DNA of 64,000 nucleotides from Arion vulgaris (taxonomy: Eukaryota > Mollusca > Gastropoda > Stylommatophora > Arionidae), in NCBI GenBank assembly GCA_020796225.1, contig CM036762.1:16842286-16906285 (forward strand). The letters are read 5' to 3'. The notes beneath the pieces are model-generated. The model did not search any database. It was not told where the DNA came from and was given only the letters and a program-made list of their open reading frames with translations. Both the position numbers and the translations under genes were made by a program. Positions 11,251-22,365 of the stretch are shown here, piece by piece. The number at the start of each line of letters is the position of its first letter. Within the stretch, counting starts at the first letter, position 1.

Positions 11251-11514
11251 TTTTTTTTTTAAATATATACTACAGAACTCTACCTATTCTTGATAAATGT
11301 TTGTAGACTTTGATCCTGAACCAGGAAACTGTTCTACTAGAAATGTGACGAATTGTTTCTGTGTCTCCGCTAGAGTTGGTGTTTCATTTATAAATGCTTG
11401 AGGAAGGCGATAGATGACTTTATTTTGTGTAGATTGTGGTTGGTTTAAAATATTGTTGAAATTAATTCAGTCCAGCGTTTGATACTATGTTCCTTGTTTC
11501 TAATCAATGTTTTC
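11251..11514. other. Gene A intron, nothing recognised
   Basis: AT-rich intron sequence between SINE-D and SINE-E copies, no feature supported. Confidence 0.5.
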
Positions 11515-11785
11515 CTTTCTTCTTCTTCAAACGCCACATATCGACCACTTGTTAACCACTCTGTGTGAATTGTATCTGATCTGAGCCTACGATGGATTGT
11601 ACGTTGTGCCAGTTATGAGCCTACAAGTAGGCCAGCACAACCGATTGCTGCGATGCTTTTTTATTTAATAGGATAGCTTCTCTAGGTCCTACATCAATCG
11701 CCTCTTACGACATGCCTTGTTATTATTCTTTACGGTTACTATTTTTAGCTTCCTCAGGGCCCCGGCACCACACGGGCGCAATATT
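11515..11785 (-). mobile_element. SINE-E copy with (GAA)n tail
   Basis: Minus-strand order: GCCCGTGTGGTGCCGGGGCC, GGCATGTCGTAAGAGGCG, AATCGGTTGTGCTGGCCTAC, then GGCGTTTGAAGAAGAAG. It lies in the gene A intron. Confidence 0.78.
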
Positions 11786-11842
11786 TTCTCAATTTGTACT
11801 GATGATTCAAGTTAATTCTGATGATGTTGGAATACAAACAGG

Positions 11843-12040
11843 TTTTAGTACATGGTAGAAGCTTTTCATGTCAGGACTATCCACAAACAGTCTTTAGTAC
11901 ATGGTAGAAGCTTTTCATGTCAGGACTATCCACAAACAGTCTTTAGTACATGGTAGAAGCTTTTCATGTCAGGACTATCCACAAACTGCCTCTAGTACAT
12001 GGTAGAAGCTTTTCATGTCAGGACTATCCACAAATTGTTA
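11843..12040. repeat. 49-bp minisatellite, 4 copies
   Basis: Unit contains ACATGGTAGAAGCTTTTCAT and GTCAGGACTATCCACAAA. Copies are nearly identical; variation lies at the end of the unit (ACAGTCTTTAG or CTGCCTCTAG). Source not recognised. Confidence 0.95.
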
Positions 12041-12125
12041 AACCTCATCCATATTTTTTTACACAGCCATGGCTTCTGTCGCAGTTTCAGGTGAACAGAT
12101 CTATGTATGTTTTTGTTTTTGTGTT

Positions 12126-12328
12126 GGTTTTTCCGATCCTGAAGCACTTGAGCATTCAGCTCTTCGGTTCGGTGTCATGGACATCGTAACCCTTTGGTTC
12201 GGTGCCACGAACACCGTAAATCTGGGGAACCTGTGACTTTTCTACCAATCCGCGGAATTGAACCCGCACTCACAGAGGGCTAGTCACCCGCAGTCCAACG
12301 CGCTACAAACACGCTGGGCAGGCGGGCA
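12126..12328 (-). mobile_element. SINE-C copy
   Basis: Reverse copy of a tRNA-derived SINE: 3' block TTCCGATCCTGAAGCACTTG, middle ACGAACACCGTAAATCTGG, box B as GGAATTGAACCCGC, head end AACACGCTGGGCAGGCGGGC. Confidence 0.88.
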
Positions 12329-12489
12329 TGTTGTTTAAAGAGCCTTTTCTTTAGTAGACTTTTGATCGATCAGATATACTTTATGAAGATTGTATTTCTT
12401 AGCTAGTTTTTGTAGTACGTATTTAGATTATTCATCCAACCAGTCATTTTGCAATCACAGTGATCCTCGTTGTAGCAGTGTTATAGACG

Positions 12490-12665
12490 AGAAGAGAATA
12501 AATTGGCTGAAATCGGATGCACATGTCCTAAACATGTAGAAGTCTACGCGTTTAGGGGCCCACCAAACCAATGTTGTGCAACGTATACACGTTCTTGGCA
12601 AAGATCAAACATATCGAGTGATTAAAATTGGTGGTAAAGAACGAACACAAAGAAGAAGAAGAAGA
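12490..12665 (+). mobile_element. SINE-E 3' part with (GAA)n tail
   Basis: GCTGAAATCGGATGCACATG, TAGGGGCCCACCAAACCAAT, then GAACGAACACAAAGAAGAAG. The 5' end is missing relative to the copy at 5085. Confidence 0.75.
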
Positions 12666-12856
12666 GAATAGACTTTTAAGAACATAAGGAAAGTACCGGA
12701 GTCAATAAATATGATCTATAAATAGATAGTGAACAAGTATTTGGGGATTCTAGAAATTTGTATTTTACCAAGTTCAGGATTCGAACCACAAACCCTTATT
12801 TCTTACAGCACCCATTGCCTAGCCATACAGATAAGCGTTTTTAAGAACACATCGAC

Positions 12857-13055
12857 CGCCTGCCCAGCGTGTTCGTAGCGCGTTGGACAACGGGTAACAA
12901 GTCCTCTGTGAGTGCGGTTCAATTCCGTAGGCTGGCAAAAAAGTCACAGGTTCTCCAGATTTACGGTGTTCGTGGAACCGAATCGAAGGGTTATGATGTC
13001 CATATCACCGAGCCGAAGAGCTGAAAGCTCAAGTGCTTCTGGATAGGAAAAAAAT
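12857..13055 (+). mobile_element. SINE-C copy
   Basis: Full-length forward copy: GCCTGCCCAGCGTGTTCGTA, box B GGTTCAATTCC, TTACGGTGTTCGTGGAACC and the 3' block CTCAAGTGCTTCTGGATAGG followed by A residues. Confidence 0.9.
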
Positions 13056-13330
13056 TATCCCCATTACTCATTTTTAGATATATGTAATTAAGATCAATTT
13101 TAAGATGAAAATAAACAACGAAAGTGTTCATTTTCCTACTTTAAAAAAAAAATGTATAAACTATGAAAGTTGCCCACATTCCAAAATTAATGTTCGCAGC
13201 ATGTTAGAAAGTGCGCTAAACATTTGCGGAACAGAAACCTCACATAGTCACCAACTTGCATGTCATATATTAAAACAATATCCACATTATAAACAATATA
13301 TCAGAAGATTTCAAGAACATGCAATTATAC

Positions 13331-13534
13331 CTTAATTCCTGCTAGCAAACTTCTTTCAGGACGATAAGTATCGTTGTTAATTGCTTGCAGTTCATCTTGA
13401 GCTGAAGGCCAGTCAAACTCTAACGATTTCCACTCATACATGAGTTTAGCTTCCCCAAATTTTTGGGCTCTGGTATATACTAGTACAATCAGAATGTAAA
13501 CAACGATGAGATATGCCAGGTGGGTGTTTTTCAT
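13331..13534 (-). CDS. Yellow/MRJP-family gene A, exon 1 (signal peptide)
   Basis: Encodes 68 residues: a signal peptide (MKNTHLAYLIVVYILIVLVY, cleavage plausible after TRA) and the start of the mature yellow domain (LMYEWKSLEFDWPS, then YRPERSLLAGIK). The donor is AAG|GTATAA at 13331/13330 and joins exon 2 at 8568 in phase 0. This Met at 13534 is chosen because the 27 residues up to QKFG match in length the N-terminus of gene B; Met codons at 13546 and 13567 are in frame. The farther one lies beyond a likely splice acceptor (TATTTGTTTCAG ending at 13559), so it is probably intronic. A 5' non-coding exon further upstream is likely but was not found. Confidence 0.85.
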
Positions 13535-13558
13535 CAAGATAGCCATTGTGTCAACAAG

Positions 13559-13580
13559 CTGAAACAAATAGAGATAATAA
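13559..13580 (-). promoter_or_regulatory. Candidate splice acceptor before gene A coding start
   Basis: A pyrimidine-rich stretch ending TTTGTTTCAG sits 24 bases before the chosen ATG. It suggests a spliced 5' UTR. Confidence 0.4.
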
Positions 13581-14730
13581 TTTCATTATTAACTGTAAAC
13601 AAATAACATAACACTGCATGAAGCCTTTTCAGACCTCAGGGTATGAAATCATTTCACTTCACATTTCTAGATCCTGGTGTGCAGAAGGTAGGATGGCTAA
13701 TTCCTTTCCTCACGTGTGGAGCGACGAGTGTTGGATTAAGCCCACAACCATCTTATTCCCGACTTGATAGACGAATAATTATGCATTACGCCAATCCGTC
13801 CAACAATAACTGTTTATCAAAGAAAAACTATCAAAAACACAAAGTAAAGTAGTTTTACAAAATATAAAAGCAGATTAAATCAACGTTTCCATCAAAGTGT
13901 CCTTAACAAGCAAAACATGCAAAATATAGATAATACATAACACTATGACTCCACTTGTATAATTCAGCTCTGATGGCTTCCACTATGATCGATTAGATCT
14001 GGTGTCATGATATAGTATGACTCAGTTGATGTATTCCTAAAAAGTGGGGTTTTCTGTTTACAACCTATTTGTACAAATGCGTGTTCTATTGAACAATGGA
14101 TCTTCACTCGCTGTGGTTGGAAAGAAGCAAGAATTATACTAATTAGACCTGAGGATAACAAAATATATGTGCAGTTTTCTGACGGCTGACATCCATCGTA
14201 AAGCTGCAATGTCTCAGGACGTGACGACTCTCTTGTCTTGAACACTTGGACATATGCATATAGTATATATATCTATTTATAGGGTCCGCCCCTGAAGCGT
14301 CACAACGGGTGGACCCAGTATTAGTGAATGTGAAAACGTTTCAAACTCAGTGCGTTATCCCTCTTTCGAATGAGAGCACTCGAAGTTTGTTTAAGTGGTT
14401 TTATTTTGCAATTTGGCAATTTAATGTAGGCTCCCACCCTCTGGTCGCGATTAAGTAGGCCCTACACTTTAATCTTAGCTAAAAGGCTGAGAAGTGATGC
14501 ATATAGTATAGTAGAACTCGCTAAGATCCGCAAACAAACTGTCGATAAAAAAGGAACACATTGAGTTCTACGTTGGCTTTGGTGTCATTGACCAGTACGT
14601 TACTCACACAAAGTAAGGTATATTATAATAGATATATGAGCAATCGTCAATAAATACACAAAAGCTAAACATATAGTGTGGCAGTTAGCACCACTGTTGT
14701 CACATACAAAGATACCGCTAACAACTTAAG
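13581..14730. other. Region upstream of gene A, no gene recognised
   Basis: About 1.15 kb with no recognisable transposon or coding region. It should hold the gene A promoter or first exon, but I see no convincing TATA/initiator arrangement. Confidence 0.5.
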
Positions 14731-14734
14731 CAAA

Positions 14735-15190
14735 TCTGATAAGAATGATTTTATGGCCAAAACTATGTTACCAGTGTCAAACATGGCCAATATCAGCAGC
14801 TAATGAGAAGAAAATCATAATGACAAAGATGACGTGTCTTAGAAGAGCTGCAGGTGTGACAATAAGAGACATAATTAGAAATGAAGAAATCAGAAGAAGA
14901 CTGGATGTGAAACCAGTCACGCAATTCATAGAAGAACAACAGATTAATTGATTTGAACACTTGACAAAATACCCTGGTATCGCCTACCACAGAGAGCCGC
15001 ACTGAAAATGTACACAGCAAGAGGAAAAGCACGCTAAAGGTGGAGCGACCTTATCAAGAACAGCCTTAAGAAAATTAATAACAACTTACAAAGTGAATTA
15101 GAACAAGCACTGACAAGATCACTACATTTCCCCATTTCACCCTCACCTCCTCTCCCAACACTTCTATAAAGAAGTAAATTGTGGAAGAGA
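14735..15190 (+). mobile_element. LINE-E-type 3' fragment
   Basis: Plus-strand translation begins LCYQCQTWPISAANEKKI and continues with LRRAAGVTIRDIIRNEEIRR, the LINE C-terminal segment seen at 46290, 53300 and 54562. A stop after about 68 codons and later frame breaks make it a dead, 5'-truncated copy. Confidence 0.8.
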
Positions 15191-15399
15191 AGAGTGAGAT
15201 ATATGTTTTATAATATATATATAAAAATATTAAGTTTAACAAAGTTCCAGATATAAATATGAATTATTTAGACACATTTTGTTAAATATTATCTTGATTT
15301 TGACGGTATCAGATTTAACTTTCCAGATACAGTGATATTAACTAAATACTAGTTGTCCACAACTTAGGTAGAAAATGATAGCCAACAATCACTATATAA
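15191..15399. other. AT-rich spacer
   Basis: Strongly AT-rich with TATATATA runs; nothing recognised. Confidence 0.5.
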
Positions 15400-15660
15400 C
15401 AAAAAGTAAAGGAGCCCTTTATATACCATGTTGTACATAGGGTAATACGTATTTTATTGACCGCCGGTACACAATGGGTATGTGATCAACATCACGCCGG
15501 CGGCGTTTACTTTCTAGTACTTTTCCTGGTACCTAATTGAGGCTGGGTCGACCTGAGAGCGTTACGATCGGAAAAAATGCCACACCCACTGTGGAATTGA
15601 AACTGGACAACTAGCTTAAGAAGCGAGTTCACTATCAACTACCCTACTGCGGTTCTCAAT
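15400..15660 (-). mobile_element. SINE-D copy
   Basis: Reverse SINE-D: AAAAAGTAAAGGAGCCCTTT, TGTGATCAACATCACGCCGG, GAGGCTGGGTCGACCTGAG, then the tRNA-like head ending AACTACCCTACTGCGGTTCTC. Confidence 0.88.
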
Positions 15661-16349
15661 CACTATGTAACTATTGCTAATTAACGAGTACCTCTAGCAA
15701 AAGGAACGAATAGTTAAAAATAGTTGAAAATAACTGAAACTCATATCACTATTTTTGACAACATAGCCAATCGAATTCTGTGGGTCGAAAACAATTGGGG
15801 GCGTATCACCACATTCCCCAAAATACCATATGGTATGAAATCTGATTATTAATTTTACCTAAACATACTTAATGCACCCTTTCATAGGAATAAATAGCAT
15901 GTACTTACTTAATTCTTATTGTGTCCCTTCGTTCTCACCTACTTCTTATTGCTTCCCTTGAATAATAAGGTTCCAGAAATCACACTTCCTTATATATTTT
16001 GAAGTGTTCTCGAACTCTCCACATCTGTTTCCTGTTACATTGTTGTCTTCGTTTTCTGTGGCTAAGAGAATCGACTCAGTTTCAACACTTTTAAATGACT
16101 GGCATTTTTTCGTATTCTGAAACAACGTAATTTGACCAATCCTGCTCTGAAGCGCTTGTACCCGGACGTATTTAAGCGAAACAAATTGAACCGAATTAAT
16201 TAAAACTTGCACACCGTATATGACATGCAAATTATATCTCTCCAACAGTATTTCCAGCTAAAATCTGATGAGAGATCAGAAAATGCCGTGAGTGGTATTT
16301 GATACCGTACACGCTACAGAGTAACAACAGTCGGTTTTTAAACAATATC
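15661..16349. other. No gene recognised
   Basis: A 99-codon open frame on the minus strand (15946-16245) has no family motif I recognise, so I do not call it a gene. Confidence 0.45.
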
Positions 16350-16565
16350 GGTGCCCGTCTGCCCAGCGTGTTCTTAGCGAGTTGGACTACGGGTGACTAT
16401 CCTCTGTGTGTGCGGGTTCAATTCCGCGGGATGGTAGAAAAAGCCACAGATTCCTCAGATTTACGGTGTTCGTGGCACCGAACCGAAGGGTTACGATGTC
16501 CATGGCACCGAGCCGAAGAGCTGAAAAGCTCAAGTGCTTCTGGATCGGAAAAACCACAAAAAACC
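16350..16565 (+). mobile_element. SINE-C copy
   Basis: Forward copy: GTCTGCCCAGCGTGTTCTTA, box B GGGTTCAATTCCGC, GTTCGTGGCACCGAACCGAA and 3' block CAAGTGCTTCTGGATCGG. Confidence 0.9.
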
Positions 16566-16664
16566 AATATCGGTAACTGTATAATATGATATTTAACAGT
16601 AACAAAATAGCTACACCAAGATCAACATTAAAAAATCCTTTTCAGGATTATAATAGCCGTCCAT

Positions 16665-18135
16665 CGCAAGCGATGGTGACAACAATCTCAGACGTGTGCT
16701 GTTGCACCTCTCTGGTGTGTGCGGAGGTGACTGTAGAGTCCAATCCTAGAACAGAATCCCCGACCACAGGTGGGGCATACATGATCAAGGTTAGACATGT
16801 GCGTGTTGTGTGCTCTGTCTTTTCGCGCTGCTGCTCGTTTTCTCTGTGACTCAACAATACGATGATTCTCAGCTATTCGGGTTCCTCTTTTGTTGTTACA
16901 GCGCCACATTTGACGATCTTGCGCAAGGGATTCCCAGCACGTATTGTCTATATTGAAGCATTTCAGAGACACTTTAAGAGTGTCTTTAAAGTGTTTTTCT
17001 GTCCACCAGCTAAATGTCTGCCCCTTCAAGCTCGCCATACATCAATTGTTTTGGGATGCGTTTATCAGGCATCCGAGCAACGTAACCGACCCATCTCACT
17101 TGGGCCTTCTGCAACAGGGTGTTGACGCTTGGGATCTTTGCTCTTGTGAGGACTTCGCTGTCTGGAATTTTGTCCTGCCAGTTTATTTTTAGTATTCTGC
17201 GTAGACATCTTGTGTGGAAATGGTTTAATTTTCTTGCGTGTCTGCTATACACTGTCCATGTCTCGCTTGCGTACAGCAGCGTGGTTAGCACTATGGCCTG
17301 GTAAACTTTCAGCTTTGTGACTATGCTTATCCCTTCCGTTCCCACACAGTGACACGTAACCTTCCGAACGCAGCACTGGCTTTGGATATCCTATTGTTGA
17401 CCTCAAAATCTATATTTGCCGATCTGGATAGGAGGCTGCCAGATAAGCAAAGTTGTCCGTTGACTGGAGACGCTGGTGTTTAATGTTGATGACTGGATCG
17501 TAATACTGTTCTCTAGGGGCGGGCTGGAACATGACCTCTGTTTTTTTGTGTTAATGGTGAGACCAAACCTATCACAGGCCATTGAGAACTTGTCCATGAA
17601 AGTCTGCATTTCTTCCACAGAGTTGGTAGCGAGGGCGCAGTCATCAGCAAACAACAGGTTTGAGATAGTTGATTCTTTTACCTTGGTGGAGGATTTTAAC
17701 CTCCGAAGATTGAATAGATTTCCGTCTGTCCTGTATCTAATCTTTACCCCATGCTCGTCGCCTTCCCAAAAGACATCCGTGAGCATGGCAGCAAACATCA
17801 TGCTGAAGAGTGTTGGGGCCAGTACACAGCCCTGTTTGACGCCGTTGGTGACCTGGAAGGCTTCCGACAGCTACCCTTCATCAAGTACACTTGCCATCAT
17901 GCCCTCGTGAAACTGTTGGACGATCTTGATGAATTTCACTGGGCATCAAATTTTTCCATGATCTTCCATAGACCCTCTCTGTTGACAGTGTCGAAAGCCT
18001 TCGTCAGATCGACAAAGACCATGTAAAGGTTACGGTGCTGCTCTTGGCATTTTTCCTGTAATTGGCGAGCAGCAAATATCATGTCTGCTGTTCCACGACC
18101 TGCTCTGAAGCCACATTGGGTCTCAGGAGTAAGTC
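16665..18135 (-). mobile_element. LINE-B: reverse transcriptase plus C2H2 finger
   Basis: The minus strand reads through a non-LTR reverse transcriptase from its middle to its end: CGFRAGRGTADMIFAARQL and FVDLTKAFDTVNREGLW near 18130-17950, the catalytic block LLFADDCALATN near 17640, the C-terminal block SRHARKLNHFHTRCLRRIL near 17200, and finally a single C2H2 finger (CPTCGRGFCSRIGLYSHLRT) near 16740. At least two frameshifts separate these blocks, one right before the finger region (about 17020), so it is inactive. The 3' end with the finger recurs at 33225 and 37530. The endonuclease half is absent. Confidence 0.9.
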
Positions 18136-18549
18136 CTGTTCCAGGTGATACACATATACCAGAACACATTAAGCACAATACTAAACAAACAATCCCTTTT
18201 AGGACTAGTCCCATGCCACAGTGCCACACCAAGACAGAAGTCTAATACGCTATGATATAACCAAAAAAAATTGTCTAGGTTGAAAAGGGCGTGCCTCGAC
18301 CACATAGAGGTTTAATCCCCAATCTAATAAACAAAGAAATAAAATAGCGTATATCAAAATAAACATGTATGTCGGTTTTTTTTCTCAAAGTGTGTGTGTA
18401 GTAATGAAATTATGTGGGTTAAAAAAATTTGCCTTAACTTATTTGTTCATAGATCTTAAATGTACTATTGTGTTAACAGTTTGTTTATGTTTGAAACTGG
18501 AGTAAATCAAGTTTGTCTTTTATTTCCGTTATTATTTGGAATGCCGATT
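18136..18549. other. No gene; short recurring motif at 18248
   Basis: Contains GATATAACCAAAAAAA followed by CTAGGTTGAAA, which recurs at 58522 and 63362. Nothing else recognised. Confidence 0.5.
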
Positions 18550-19150
18550 TACTAAGTGGTGAGAAAATGTTGCAGGGGTGAAACTGGCATCGATTTGGTG
18601 GAATAGAGACGACTGATTTAGATTTTGCAGAGGATATTGCCTTGTTAAGTAAAAACAATTAAGATATGCAAAGAACAGCAGAAGACTTGTCATCTATAGT
18701 ATCAAAAGTTGAACTGTAGCTACACTATAAATAGACAAATATAATGAGGACAACTAATGTCTAAATTGATAATAACAGAATAGTTCACCTATTTGGGTAG
18801 CTATTTTAATCGCACTGGAAATACTAAAGATGAAATGATGCTGTGAATTGCCAAAGCAACATCTGCTTTTAAAAGTCTAAATAAAATATGGAAATGCAAG
18901 TTATTTAGTTTTAAACTAAGTTTCAAATTGTTAATACCAATGTTGGCTAAGTCCCTGACATATGCCAGCGATAGCTAGAAAATAACTAAAGATATGCAAA
19001 ATAAGTTGATAAATAGATGTCTGCAAAACATAATAAACATAAAATTGGATGAATTCAACAGAGGGAATGATAATAGAGATGTGTGGCCAACCACTAATAA
19101 AAACTAGTATAAGAAAGATTACATGGAGATATGTTGGGCCACAGCCAAAT
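18550..19150 (+). mobile_element. LINE-F reverse-transcriptase fragment
   Basis: The plus strand carries LDFAEDIALLSK near 18615 (FAED in place of the usual catalytic FADD) and later YFNRTGNTKDEMMLRIAKAT. Multiple frame breaks. The fragment runs into the mariner element at 19152. Confidence 0.8.
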
Positions 19151-19151
19151 C

Positions 19152-19503
19152 TACGAGGCGTGTTCAAATGAAAACGGGAAAATGTCCCCGTGTGATTTCC
19201 ATTTGTTCGGACCGTTGAAGAAAGCACTAAAGGGACAGCGATTCAACAGCGAGGCAGACGTGAAGACAGCGGTGACCACATGGTTCAGTGAGCAACCACG
19301 CACCTTTTTCTCGGACGGCATTCGACGTCTACCTAAACAGTGGGATGCTTGCCTAAATGCATACGGAGATTTTTTCTGATGAACCCAGGTGCATTCTTAT
19401 TCACAAGTGGTTGCTTTGTTTAATTCTGTTGAAACTGTTAATTTGCGTATGATACTTTTTAAATAAATCCACAAGTCCCGTTTTCATTTGAAAACGCCTC
19501 GTA
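19152..19503 (+). mobile_element. Mariner deletion derivative with both TIRs
   Basis: Left and right 26-base ends (19154-19179 and 19476-19501, beginning CGAGGCGTGTTCAAATGAAA) are inverted repeats with one or two mismatches and are flanked by TA on both sides, the Tc1/mariner target. Between them is only the C-terminus of a mariner transposase: SPCDFHLFGPLKKALKGQRF at 19187 (its Asp is the third catalytic residue) down to the stop at 19379. The deletion joins the left TIR directly to the last ~64 codons, so it cannot move by itself. Confidence 0.9.
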
Positions 19504-20110
19504 GATAACTTTATAGTTGGCTCCGGTTGGGCATACAGGTCTGACAGGTATTTGAGGAGGGGCCAGACTAAATATAACTTCCTGATTCTCCTGGTTGGGG
19601 AAGGGTAGGGGGTTTGGCTTGGGACTAACAACCCCATCATGCAAAAGAACTTTACGTTACAGAAACAGTAGCAGCAAACACAATACTTTTTCACAGTTAT
19701 GACGGACTACAAGAGTCATTGACTCATGTGACTGGAAGTAGTGAAACCCAATAGAAACTATTTTTCCAGGACGGAAGTCCTGAAAGTGAATCATAGCTGG
19801 AACAAAATACATGGAACGGCCAAGAATAGTGAAGAATGGTGTGTATTTATTGATGCCCTACTCGTCAGCGGCGTCACAAGTTAGAAAAAGATATAATTGG
19901 ACATACTCTGGGAAGAAATGGTCAAACAATTGCAAAACAAATGGGTGGCAAACAAGAAAGTATGGTCGCAATAAAGAAACCATGAAACGAACTTTATCGA
20001 GAGACATAAAAAATACAGGACCTATCTTCATAGAAAAGATTGAACTAGTTATCCAGGATAGAATGGTATGGAGAAATTGCTTGAATGCCCTATATAACAT
20101 ATAACGGTAG
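19504..20110 (+). mobile_element. LINE remnants
   Basis: 19870-20050 translates on the plus strand, across a frame break, as a LINE C-terminal end (RKRYNWI..., GRNGQTIAKQMGG). 19505-19770 contains a G-rich part (GTTGGGGAAGGGTAGGGGG) similar in style to LINE-C 5' DNA near 30330 but not clearly the same. Confidence 0.6.
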
Positions 20111-20319
20111 AAAAGGAGTACAATTATGCTAATACATTGAGTACTTGCTTGATGAGATCAAAACTTTATTAGCAGAGTTGAACAAGATGACACGGCATAT
20201 AATTTGTTGGCAAAACACGTAATCACAAAGTACTGTAGTTTTAACGTTGTGTCATATAATTTGTTGAAGAGTGATAGTTTCAGTCCTGTGTTTGAATGGA
20301 AACAAAACGGCTTATTATT

Positions 20320-20864
20320 TTTATTATTATTATTAGTGTTTACAGTAGTAACAGTAGAAACAGCAGTAGTACTAGCGATAGCAGCAGTAGAAGCAGCAGT
20401 AGTAGCTGTCACAGTAGTAGTAGTAGTAGCATTAGTACTACTAGTAATAACAGCAATAGTTGTAGTGGTAGTAGTACTATTAGTTGTAGAAGCAGCAGTG
20501 GTTTTTGTAATAACTGTAGTTGTAGTGGTCAGTAGTAGTAGTAGTAGTAGTTGCAGTAGTGGTTTCTGTAGTAGTAGTAGTAGCAGTAGTAGTAGCAATA
20601 GTGGTTTCTGTAGTAGTAGTAGTAGCAGTAGTAGTAGCAATAGTGGTTTCTGTAGTAGTAGTAGTAGTAGTAGCATAGTGGTCTAGTAGTAGTAGGCAGT
20701 GTAGTAGCAATAGTGGTTTCTGTAGTAGTAGTAGGATCAGTAGTAGTAGTAGCAATAGTGGTCCAGTAGTAGCAGCAGGAGTTTCTGTAGTAGTAGTAGC
20801 AGTAGTAGTTGCAGTAATGGTTTCTGTAGTAGTAGTAGCAGTAGAAGTTGCAGTAGTGGTTTCT

Positions 20865-20895
<31 letters not shown>

Positions 20896-21570
20896 AAGTA
20901 GCAGTAGATGTGGTCCAGTAGTAGCAGCAGGAGTTTCTGTAGTAGTAGTAGCAGTAGTAGTTGCAGTAGTGGTTTCTGCAGTAGTAGTAGTAGTGGTCCA
21001 GTAGTAGTAGCAGCAGTAGTTATTTCTGTAGTAGTAGTAGCAGTTGTAGCAGTAGCAGTACAGAGTAGTAGCTAGGCTGAGTAGAGTTTAGTAGTAGTAG
21101 TAGCATAGTGCAGTAGTGCAGAGTGGTTTCTGAGTAGTAGTAGTAGTAGTAGGGTTTTCCAGTAGTAGTAGCAGAGAGCAGTAGTTATTTTGTAGTAGTA
21201 GTAGCAGTTGTAGGCAGAGAGCAGGTGGTCCAGTAGTAGCAGTAGGAGTTTCTGTAGTAGTAGCAGTAGTAGTTGCAGTAGTGGTTTCTGCAGTAGTAGT
21301 AGTAGTGGTCCAGTAGTAGTAGCAGCAGTAGTTATTTCTGTAGTAGTAGTAGCAGTTGTAGCAGTAGCGGTCCAGTAGTAGCAGTAGGAGTTTCTGTAGT
21401 AGTAGTAGCAGTAGTAGTTGCAGTAGTAATTTCTGCAGTAGTAGTAGTAGTAGTGATCCAGTAGTAGTAGCAGCAGTAGTGGTTTCTGCAGTAGTAGTAA
21501 CAGCATTTGTTTATGTAGAAGTAATAGCAGCAGTGATCACAGTATTAGTAGCAGTAGTAGTTGTAGATTA
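20320..21570. repeat. (AGT/GCA) trinucleotide region with higher-order units
   Basis: About 1.25 kb of AGT, GCA and GTA triplets. Interspersed GTGGTTTCTGTAGTAG and GTGGTCCAGTAGTAG blocks recur every 40-70 bases, so the region is a compound minisatellite of triplet-rich units. Open frames here (poly-Ser, Leu, Thr or Val) reflect composition only. Confidence 0.92.
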
Positions 21571-21699
21571 AATAATTGTCATAACAAAATAATTAATAAT
21601 TAATTAAGCAATGTTCATAGCTAATAATGATGTAAGCCATAGGATACATTTGTTTCAAACTGAATTAAAATTCTTAAGCATCTCTTTAACAGCAGTCCT

Positions 21700-21950
21700 T
21701 CTTTTTTGAACACTTCATATCGACCACTTGTTAACCACTCTGTGTGGTTTGTATGTTATCCGAACCTAAGAGCGATTGTACGTTGTGCCAGTTATGTGCC
21801 TACAGAAGGCTAGCACATCCGATTTCTGAGACGCTTCTTATTTACTATGGTAGCTTCCCTAGGCTCCTACCTCAGTCATGCTTTATAGGTCACAGTGTTA
21901 CTATTCTTTGCTCCCTCTGAGAGTCCCGGCAACACACGGTGCTTTAACTA
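21700..21950 (-). mobile_element. SINE-E copy
   Basis: Diverged reverse copy: ATATCGACCACTTGTTAACC, GATTGTACGTTGTGCCAGTT, then GTCCCGGCAACACACGG. The GAA tail is eroded. Confidence 0.68.
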
Positions 21951-22202
21951 TCCAAGAAGACATATTCCGAAAAAATCACTCACTATTACAAGTTCTACCT
22001 CTAAAAACATCACATTTGTAACTGCTTATAGACTTCATTTCCAAACACTCACCTGGTGAAATAAACAGGTAATTTAGCAAACTGCTATGTAAAACATGCA
22101 ACGTCATTGTCCAGGCATCACCAGCCACCAGTAATTTGAAGCCTAGATTAGCTGATTATTTGAATAGAAGAACATATTTGTTTCTTGAAACATACTTATC
22201 CT

Positions 22203-22365
22203 CAGTGGCGGCTCGTGATAATTTTTGTTGGTGGGGCCAGACAAAAGTTTTGGAGAAATCATGGTTTTGGGTTGCTATATTTTAATTTATAAAATACTAA
22301 ATACACGTTACACATTATTTTTGTGGGACCCGGCCCCATTGGCCTTTAATGACGAGCCGCCACTG
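22203..22365 (+). mobile_element. hAT-like MITE, copy 1, perfect 8-bp TSD
   Basis: 163 bases with 14-base inverted ends CAGTGGCGGCTCGT. The flanks are CTTATCCT on both sides, an exact 8-base duplication, which is the hAT hallmark. No coding sequence; an AT-rich middle (TTTTAATTTATAAAATACTA) is shared with all copies. Confidence 0.93.

Noticed and set aside
15946..16245. 99-codon minus-strand open frame
   Set aside because: No motif, no repeat copy and no splice signals; kept only as unassigned sequence.
16862..18026. Plus-strand open frames across LINE-B
   Set aside because: Antisense of the reverse transcriptase coding region.
20158..21506. Poly-Leu, poly-Ser, poly-Thr open frames
   Set aside because: Trinucleotide repeat composition, open on both strands.
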